The translations under genes were made by a program, and so were the position numbers. Below, one piece after another: positions 29,492 through 35,011 of a stretch of DNA of 35,011 nucleotides. The notes below the pieces were generated by a model that was not told the DNA's origin, made no database searches, and worked only from the letters and a program-made list of their open reading frames with translations. Source of the DNA: Pseudomonas floridensis (GTDB lineage Bacteria > Pseudomonadota > Gammaproteobacteria > Pseudomonadales > Pseudomonadaceae); contig NZ_MUIO01000049.1 of the NCBI RefSeq assembly GCF_002087235.1, forward strand, positions 1 to 35,011, given 5' to 3'. Numbering within the stretch: the stretch's first letter is position 1; each line of letters starts with the position of its first letter.

Positions 29492-30309
29492 TCGGCATTT
29501 GCGCCAGCCTTGACGCGTTCCGAGGGACGGCGCGTTCCGGCGACCAGCTTGTCCACGGCGCGGGTCGCAGCAACCATGCCGAATGTTGCGGTGACCATCA
29601 TTACCGCGCCAAACCCGCCTGCGCAGTCCAGCTTGACGCCTTCGCCAACGAACTTCTTTTCCAGACAAATGCTTCCATCCGGTTTGGGGTAACGCAGTTG
29701 CTCGGTCGAGAACACGCACGGAACACTGTAGTGACGGTTCGGTGTGCGGGAAAAGCCGTAGTCACGGCGCAGCGTCGACCGCACTTTGGAGGCCAGCGGA
29801 TCGTTATAGGTGCGGTTCAGGTCGGCGATCTGGATCAGGGTCGGATCGATCTGCCCGCCTGCGCCGCCGGTGGTGACCATCTGGATCTTGCGCCGCTTGC
29901 ACCAGGAAATCAGCGCCGCCTTGGCGTTGACGCTGTCGATGCAATCGATCACGAAGTCCAGGTCCGGCGTGATGCACTCGGCCATGGTGTCACGGGTGAC
30001 GAAATCGGCCACCGCGTGCACTACGCAGTCCGGATTGATGGCCCGAATGCGCTCGGCCATCACCTCGACCTTCGGCCGCCCTACCGTGCTGTCCAGCGCG
30101 TGCAACTGGCGGTTGCTGTTGCTGACGCAGACGTCGTCCATGTCGAACAGCGAAATCTCGCCGACACCGCTACGCGCCATGGCTTCCGCCGCCCACGAGC
30201 CCACACCGCCAATACCGACGATCGCCACGTGGGCCGCACGCAAGCGTTCCAGCCCCTCGATGCCATACAAACGGGCGATGCCTGCGAACCGTGGATCTTC
30301 TGCGCTCAT
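29482..30309 (-). CDS. tcdA: tRNA threonylcarbamoyladenosine dehydratase TcdA
   Basis: TcdA (CsdL) is an E1/ThiF-family enzyme that uses ATP to dehydrate t6A37 of tRNAs to cyclic t6A; CsdA and CsdE are needed for full activity in E. coli. The 275-residue product shows FAGIARLYGIEGLERL, the adenylate-binding IVGIGGVGSWAAEAMARSG, FDMDDVCVSNSNRQ, FVIDCIDSVNAKAALI and TTGGAGGQIDPT. Start choice: an upstream TTG at 30315 would add two residues, but the ATG at 30307-30309 has GAGGT seven bases upstream. It is convergent with csdE rather than in the same operon, and the two 3' ends overlap by ten bases. No transcript terminator separates them. Confidence 0.95.
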   Translation of the reverse strand: MSAEDPRFAGIARLYGIEGLERLRAAHVAIVGIGGVGSWAAEAMARSGVGEISLFDMDDVCVSNSNRQLHALDSTVGRPKVEVMAERIRAINPDCVVHAVADFVTRDTMAECITPDLDFVIDCIDSVNAKAALISWCKRRKIQMVTTGGAGGQIDPTLIQIADLNRTYNDPLASKVRSTLRRDYGFSRTPNRHYSVPCVFSTEQLRYPKPDGSICLEKKFVGEGVKLDCAGGFGAVMMVTATFGMVAATRAVDKLVAGTRRPSERVKAGANADQA

Positions 30310-30572
30310 GATCAATACCTCAAAAACCGGCGCGCATTATAGAGCTTTGCATGCAGCGCGACACCCTTCACGCTTGACCCGCTCTGGCTCGGGGCATGCA
30401 GCGGCCAAAGGCATGAACCCATAGTGCGCGAAGCGCGGTGGCCTGCTGAAAACAAACTAAGCCGCGCAGACGTCACTACGAAATTTTCTAACCGGCCAGA
30501 ACGGTGCCTTGGGCAAGCCGCTAAAGTTAATCGAGGGGAGCCACACCGTTACACCAACAAAGACCTGACTGC
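30310..30572. promoter_or_regulatory. Divergent intergenic region between tcdA and the glucan synthase gene
   Basis: This 263-base gap should carry promoters for both flanking genes. I could not assign confident boxes for either. A small hairpin GCGC/GCGC lies near 30426-30435. A GGGGAG sequence at 30535-30540 looks like a ribosome binding site but is 33 bases from the annotated ATG and has no start codon at the right distance. Confidence 0.35.
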
Positions 30573-33086
30573 ATGGATCGCACGGTACGAGTTGTCATAA
30601 AAGGATTGGCAGAACGCTTTTCCGCGAGAAGTTTGTGGGCAAGGCACCTACAGGAAGCGCCCGACTGGCCTGAGCATATCTCAGGCTTTTCATACGCCCC
30701 CTTTCGTCCCGGCCAGGATCCGCGCAAGGGTCTTTATCCATCACGCGCCCAGATCGAAGAGGATCTTGCACTTATAAGGCGCTACACACGACGCATAAGG
30801 ATCTACTCGGCTCACGACGCTCTCGCCTGTATTCCTGACGTGGCGCGGTCAATGGACATGACCGTCACGCTTGGCGCATGGATAAGTCAGGACGAAAAGC
30901 GCAGCGACACGGAGCTGCGTGCAGCGATTGATCTGGCCAACGGTCACGACAATATCGATCACCTGCTGATTGGCAGCGAAGCACTCTTTCGTGGAGACAC
31001 CACCCTCGCTCAACTGCTGGCCTATATGAAAATGGCCCGGCAGCAGGTCGATGTCCCGGTTGCCACGTCAGAAGTCTGGACGCAGTGGATCGAGACGCCG
31101 GAGCTGGCTCGTCACTCGGATGTCATCGCTGCGCACATCCTGCCATTCTGGGAAACCACGCCAGCATCAAGGGCCGCCCCCGAAGTCCTGACCCGAGCGG
31201 AACAACTGGGCCAGTTGTTTCCGGGCAAATCGATCCTGATCTCAGAGGTCGGCTGGCCCGGCAAAAGCAGTGCTGCAAGGCGGCTATTCACATCGCCAGC
31301 CGAACAGACCCTGTATCTGCGCAATCAGGTGCACCTGCTCGACCAGAAGGGTTACGCCTATTTTGTGGTAGAGGCCTTCGATCAGCACTGGAAGACCGAC
31401 GAAGGTCCGCCGGGGCCTCACTGGGGCTTCTTCAACGCCAAACGCCAGCGCAAGATGCAGCTCACCGGGCCCGTGCAGGTCTCTGTCCACTGGCAGGCGC
31501 AGTATCGACACCTGATCACATACCTGCGACCTGAGTCCCGCCGCCACGCGATGGCTGTCGTAACGCTGATGTATTGCGCACTGGTCATCGCAGGTCTGGC
31601 TGGCAGTACATCCTTGTCGCTCTGGATGGCGTTGCCGATGAGTCTTGCCTGGGCCTCTTCGCTGCTGACCAATATATCCATAGAAACCCATGAGTTTCTG
31701 GAAGCGTGCTGGGGGCCGAAATACCCCAGATTCTTTCCTCCCAAACGTTTGGAAGAACACTATTTACCCAAGGTTTCGCTACTCGTTCCCTGCTACAACG
31801 AACCGCCGGAAATGGTGAAGCTGACGCTTGATGCCTTGCAGCAGCTCGATTATCCGAACTTCGAGGTGCTGGTCATCGACAACAACACCCGTGACCCTGA
31901 CGTTTGGAAACCGGTGGAGAAACACTGCCGACAACTGGGTGACACGTTCAGGTTCTTCCACGTCGATCCGTTGTCCGGCTTCAAGGCCGGCGCCCTGAAC
32001 TATCTGATCGACCGCACTGCAGAGGACGCGGAAATCGTCGCTGTGATAGACGCGGACTACTGCGTGAACCGTCTCTGGCTCAAACGCATGGTGCCGCACT
32101 TCATCAACCCCCGAATCGGGGTCATTCAATCCCCGCAGGATTATCGCGATGGCGACCAAAGCCTGTTCAAACACTGTTGCGAAGCGGAATATCGCGGCTT
32201 TTTCAATATCGGCATGGTGATTCGCAACGATCATGACGCGATCATCCAGCACGGCACCATGACCATGATCCGCCGCTCGGTCCTGCAGCGATTGCGCTGG
32301 GCGCAGTGGTCGATTTGCGAAGATGCGGAACTGGGTCTGCGGGTCATCGAACATGACTTTTGCACCGGCTACAGCCCGATCAGCTATGGCCGGGGACTGA
32401 CGCCCGACACGTTTACCCATTTCAAGAAGCAGCGCTATCGATGGGCCTACGGTGCCGTCCAGATCGTCAAGCGTCATGTCGCCAGCCTGATCTCGGGCCA
32501 AGGCAGTTCACTGACTGCCATGCAACGTTATCACTACCTGGCGGGCTGGGTGCCTTGGGCTGCCGAAGGCGTCAACTATCTCATGACCCTCATCGTGCTG
32601 CTGTGGACTGCGGCCATGATACTTGCGCCACACAGCTTCGGACCTGTGCCGTGGGTTTTCTCCACCTCGCTGCTGCTGATGTTCACGCTGCGAACCTTGA
32701 AGATTCTCTCCCTCTACCGCCAGGTCATCGGCCGGGATGTCCGCGATGCACTCGCAGCGATTCTGGCAGGCATGGCGTTATACCCAACGATCGGCAAAGC
32801 GGTGATTTCAGGCATCTTCACCTCACGCCTGCCTTTCTTTCGAACTCCCAAGCAGACCGCTGGCAGCCACTACGGTCAGTTGCTTTACGAGGCCGGTGAT
32901 GAGTTGTGGACCGTGTTGTTTTACGGATCCGCAGTTGTCGGGCTGTGCTTCAGCGAGGTAACCGCCGATATCGACCTGTGGTTCTGGATTGCAATGCTGC
33001 TGGTGAAATCACTGCCCTATCTGGCTGCGGTCGTGATGGCAGCGTTGTCTGCCCATGCCGGGCGCACGACACGCACTTCGACATGA
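30573..33086 (+). CDS. Beta-glucan synthase with GH17 and GT2 domains (NdvB-like)
   Basis: This 837-residue fusion is predicted to make or remodel beta-glucan in the inner membrane. The N-terminal GH17-type domain (about 30-300) has the proton donor Glu136 in LLIGSEALFRGD and the nucleophile Glu225 in LISEVGWPGKS. Two membrane segments (about 327-366) lead into a GT2 domain (about 397-640) with LLVPCYNEPPE, Asp493 and Asp495 in VIDADYC, CEDAELGLR and the QRYRW motif at 620-624. Four or more membrane segments follow. The same architecture occurs in pseudomonad NdvB, which takes part in periplasmic beta-1,3-glucan synthesis, and in proteins labelled beta-1,6-glucan synthase. Unlike NdvB as I recall it, this protein has no N-terminal hydrophobic segment, and the frame is closed by TAA at 30528-30530, so none can be hidden upstream. 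Linkage type and substrate are not decidable from sequence. It is followed by a terminator. Confidence 0.88.
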   Translation: MDRTVRVVIKGLAERFSARSLWARHLQEAPDWPEHISGFSYAPFRPGQDPRKGLYPSRAQIEEDLALIRRYTRRIRIYSAHDALACIPDVARSMDMTVTLGAWISQDEKRSDTELRAAIDLANGHDNIDHLLIGSEALFRGDTTLAQLLAYMKMARQQVDVPVATSEVWTQWIETPELARHSDVIAAHILPFWETTPASRAAPEVLTRAEQLGQLFPGKSILISEVGWPGKSSAARRLFTSPAEQTLYLRNQVHLLDQKGYAYFVVEAFDQHWKTDEGPPGPHWGFFNAKRQRKMQLTGPVQVSVHWQAQYRHLITYLRPESRRHAMAVVTLMYCALVIAGLAGSTSLSLWMALPMSLAWASSLLTNISIETHEFLEACWGPKYPRFFPPKRLEEHYLPKVSLLVPCYNEPPEMVKLTLDALQQLDYPNFEVLVIDNNTRDPDVWKPVEKHCRQLGDTFRFFHVDPLSGFKAGALNYLIDRTAEDAEIVAVIDADYCVNRLWLKRMVPHFINPRIGVIQSPQDYRDGDQSLFKHCCEAEYRGFFNIGMVIRNDHDAIIQHGTMTMIRRSVLQRLRWAQWSICEDAELGLRVIEHDFCTGYSPISYGRGLTPDTFTHFKKQRYRWAYGAVQIVKRHVASLISGQGSSLTAMQRYHYLAGWVPWAAEGVNYLMTLIVLLWTAAMILAPHSFGPVPWVFSTSLLLMFTLRTLKILSLYRQVIGRDVRDALAAILAGMALYPTIGKAVISGIFTSRLPFFRTPKQTAGSHYGQLLYEAGDELWTVLFYGSAVVGLCFSEVTADIDLWFWIAMLLVKSLPYLAAVVMAALSAHAGRTTRTST

Positions 33087-33106
33087 CATATCCGACAGGC
33101 ATGATA

Positions 33107-33152
33107 AACGACGGCCTCGGGCCGTTGTTTTGCTATAAGATAACGGCCTTTT
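33107..33152 (+). terminator. Terminator after the glucan synthase, with a competing second hairpin
   Basis: AACGACGGCC (33107-33116) pairs with GGCCGTTGTT (33120-33129) over ten positions (one G-T) with a 3-base loop, then TT. The right arm GGCCGTT (33120-33126) can instead pair with AACGGCC (33142-33148), which is followed by TTTTCG. The two hairpins exclude each other. The first alone is a reasonable terminator for the upstream gene. Confidence 0.7.
33131..33139 (+). promoter_or_regulatory. Probable dapE promoter, extended -10
   Basis: TGCTATAAG (33131-33139) is a TGn extended -10 with 5 of 6 matches to TATAAT. No good -35 is found; that position lies in the terminator stem. Transcription would begin near 33146, about 40 bases before the dapE ATG. 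Confidence 0.45.
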
Positions 33153-33185
33153 CGCGCCCCCAGTCTTGCTACCGGAGTTCTGTAC

Positions 33186-34337
33186 ATGACGGCCCCATCC
33201 GACCTTTCGCCTACCCTGCAGCTTGCCTGCGACCTGATCCGTCGACCTTCGGTCACGCCGGTCGATGCCGATTGCCAGACCGTGATGATGCAACGCCTGG
33301 GCGATGCCGGTTTCAAGCTGGAGCCGATGCGTATCGAAGACGTGGACAACTTCTGGGCGACCCATGGCACCCAAGAAGGTCCGGTACTGTGCTTCGCCGG
33401 TCACACCGATGTGGTCCCGACCGGCCCTGTGACCGCGTGGCACAACGACCCGTTCGATGCATTGATCGACGAGCACGGCATGCTCTGTGGACGTGGCGCG
33501 GCCGACATGAAGGGCAGCCTGGCGGCGATGCTGGTGGCGGCCGAGCGTTTCGTGGCCGACCACCCCGACCATAAGGGCTCGGTTGCGTTTCTGATCACCA
33601 GCGACGAAGAAGGCCCGGCGCATCATGGCACCAAGGCGGTGGTCGAGCGTCTGGCGGCGCGCAAGGAACGTCTGGACTGGTGCATCGTCGGCGAGCCGTC
33701 GAGCACCACGCTGGTAGGCGATGTGGTCAAGAATGGTCGTCGCGGCTCACTGGGTGCCAAACTCACCGTGCGCGGCAAACAGGGCCACGTCGCTTATCCG
33801 CATCTGGCAAAAAATCCGATTCACCTGGCTGCCGGCGCGCTGGCCGAACTGGCGGCAGAGCACTGGGATAACGGCAACGACTTCTTCCCGCCGACCAGTT
33901 TCCAGATTTCCAACCTCAATTCCGGCACGGGCGCGACCAACGTGATTCCGGGCGATCTGGTAGCGGTGTTCAACTTCCGTTTTTCGACCGAATCGACCGT
34001 CGAAGGCCTGCAACACCGGGTCGCCACGATTCTCGATAAACACGGGCTGGACTGGCACATCGACTGGGCGTTATCCGGTCTGCCGTTTCTGACCGAGCCG
34101 GGCGCCTTGCTCGACGCCGTGTCCAGCAGCATCAAAAGCGTGACCGGTCGTGATACCAAGGCCTCGACCAGTGGCGGAACGTCCGACGGTCGCTTCATTG
34201 CAACGCTGGGCACTCAGGTGGTTGAACTGGGCCCGGTCAACGCGACGATCCATCAGGTCAATGAGCGCATTCTGGCCAGCGATCTCGATGTACTGACCGA
34301 GATCTACTACCGGACACTGGTCAAGTTGCTCGCCTGA
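33186..34337 (+). CDS. dapE: Succinyl-diaminopimelate desuccinylase
   Basis: DapE is a dizinc M20-family hydrolase that releases succinate from N-succinyl-LL-diaminopimelate, giving LL-DAP for lysine and peptidoglycan. The 383-residue product shows the metal ligands His73 with Asp75 in [10 protein letters not shown], Asp107 in [10 protein letters not shown], and Glu141-Glu142 in [13 protein letters not shown]. The dimerisation domain contains [17 protein letters not shown], and the substrate-binding SGGTSDGRF lies near the C terminus. GGAG sits about ten bases before the ATG. It follows the glucan synthase gene after 99 bases with a terminator and probable promoter. Its stop shares one base with the next start (TGATG), so the methyltransferase is probably co-translated. 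Confidence 0.98.
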   Translation: MTAPSDLSPTLQLACDLIRRPSVTPVDADCQTVMMQRLGDAGFKLEPMRIEDVDNFWATHGTQEGPVLCFAGHTDVVPTGPVTAWHNDPFDALIDEHGMLCGRGAADMKGSLAAMLVAAERFVADHPDHKGSVAFLITSDEEGPAHHGTKAVVERLAARKERLDWCIVGEPSSTTLVGDVVKNGRRGSLGAKLTVRGKQGHVAYPHLAKNPIHLAAGALAELAAEHWDNGNDFFPPTSFQISNLNSGTGATNVIPGDLVAVFNFRFSTESTVEGLQHRVATILDKHGLDWHIDWALSGLPFLTEPGALLDAVSSSIKSVTGRDTKASTSGGTSDGRFIATLGTQVVELGPVNATIHQVNERILASDLDVLTEIYYRTLVKLLA

Positions 34338-35011
34338 TGCTGACTTGCCCAATCTGCTCAGGGCCGCTCAGCGCAGCGGACAACGGCGTGGTCTGCCCCG
34401 CCAATCACCGTTTCGACCGTGCTCGCCAGGGTTACCTGAACCTGTTGCCGGTCCAGCACAAGAACAGCCGCGACCCGGGTGACAACCAGGCGATGGTCGA
34501 GGCGCGGCGTGATTTTCTCAACGCCGGCCATTACGCGCCGGTCGCCCGGCGGCTGGCCGAACTGGCGGCGGAACGTGCACCGGCCCACTGGCTGGACATT
34601 GGCTGTGGCGAGGGCTATTACACCGCGCAGATCGCCGAGGCCTTGCCCAGGTCCGACGGCTACGCGCTGGATATCTCTCGCGAAGCGGTCAAGCGCGCCT
34701 GCCGTCGTAACCCGAAGCTGACCTGGATGGTCGCCAGCATGGCCCGAGTGCCCTTACCGGACGCCAGTTGCCAGTTTCTGGCCAGCGTCTTCAGCCCGCT
34801 GGACTGGACCGAAGCCAGCCGCCTGCTGACGCCGGGCGGCGGACTGATGCGGGTCGGCCCGACCAACGACCATCTGATGGAACTGCGCCAACGGCTCTAC
34901 GACGAAGTGCGCGACTATGCCGATGACAAGCATCTGGCACTGGTTCCGCCAGGCATGCAGTTGCAGCACAGCGAAACCCTGCGCTACACGCTGAAGCTGA
35001 TCGACGGCCAG
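34337..35011 (+). CDS. rlmA: 23S rRNA (guanine-N1) methyltransferase, RlmA type (cut by window edge)
   Basis: RlmA-type enzymes methylate N1 of a guanine in 23S rRNA helix 35 (G745 in E. coli) using SAM. The first 225 codons are present, without a stop, so the gene runs past the window. A zinc site opens the protein (Cys4, Cys7, Cys20, His24 in CPIC and CPANH), followed by FDRARQGYLNLLPVQHK, which is typical of RlmA. The Rossmann SAM-binding motif is WLDIGCGEGYYTAQIAE, with GYALDISREAVKRA after it. SVFSPLDWTEASRLLTPGG completes the fold. The ATG overlaps the dapE stop (TGATG). Distinguishing RlmA(I) from RlmA(II) by eye is not safe, but a gram-negative host favours the G745 type. Confidence 0.92.
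   Translation, partial: MLTCPICSGPLSAADNGVVCPANHRFDRARQGYLNLLPVQHKNSRDPGDNQAMVEARRDFLNAGHYAPVARRLAELAAERAPAHWLDIGCGEGYYTAQIAEALPRSDGYALDISREAVKRACRRNPKLTWMVASMARVPLPDASCQFLASVFSPLDWTEASRLLTPGGGLMRVGPTNDHLMELRQRLYDEVRDYADDKHLALVPPGMQLQHSETLRYTLKLIDGQ

Overview
This window is chromosomal DNA of a fluorescent pseudomonad, most likely the Pseudomonas syringae group. The basis is the protein sequences (for example the GTG-started 396-residue Dxr, 344-residue DapD and 146-residue FabZ), the moderately high G+C, and a gene order recalled from Pseudomonas genomes (tilS-accA-dnaE-rnhB-lpxB-lpxA-fabZ-lpxD-skp-bamA-rseP-dxr-cdsA-uppS-frr-pyrH-tsf-rpsB, then divergent map-glnD-dapC). No database search was run, so the species is an inference.

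Bases 1-19819, all on the minus strand, form a dense housekeeping block. Read in the direction of transcription (high to low coordinate) it starts with translation (rpsB, tsf) and UMP kinase (pyrH). It continues with ribosome recycling (frr) and lipid carrier, phospholipid and isoprenoid synthesis (uppS, cdsA, dxr). Envelope stress and outer-membrane assembly follow (rseP, bamA, skp), then lipid A synthesis (lpxD, fabZ, lpxA, lpxB). RNase HII (rnhB), the replicative polymerase (dnaE), acetyl-CoA carboxylase (accA) and the start of tilS close the block. Many junctions overlap by 1-4 bases, which suggests translational coupling. Hairpins or terminators break the block between rpsB and tsf, tsf and pyrH, rseP and bamA, and lpxD and fabZ.

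Bases 19820-20145 are a divergent promoter region, with a structured rpsB leader on one side and the map promoter on the other. Bases 20146-24931 (plus strand) carry map, glnD (nitrogen sensing) and dapC (lysine/diaminopimelate), ended by a hairpin.

Bases 25065-26181 look like an accessory pocket. A predicted cytosolic or non-classically exported astacin-like zinc metalloprotease faces a small basic protein of unknown function, and a long inverted repeat separates the two convergent genes.

Bases 26395-30309 hold an ArsC/YffB-like protein, dapD, the CsdA-CsdE sulfur-transfer pair and, convergent with it, TcdA. CsdA, CsdE and TcdA are known to work together to make cyclic t6A in tRNA. Bases 30573-33086 encode a fusion of a GH17 domain with a GT2 beta-glucan synthase that has no visible N-terminal export segment. 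The window ends with dapE and the start of an rlmA-type 23S rRNA methyltransferase gene.

No tRNA, rRNA, insertion sequence, prophage or CRISPR array was seen. The best candidates for something not yet described are the metalloprotease/small-protein pocket, the unusual topology of the glucan synthase, and several intergenic RNA structures, notably the mutually exclusive hairpins before dapE and the rpsB leader.
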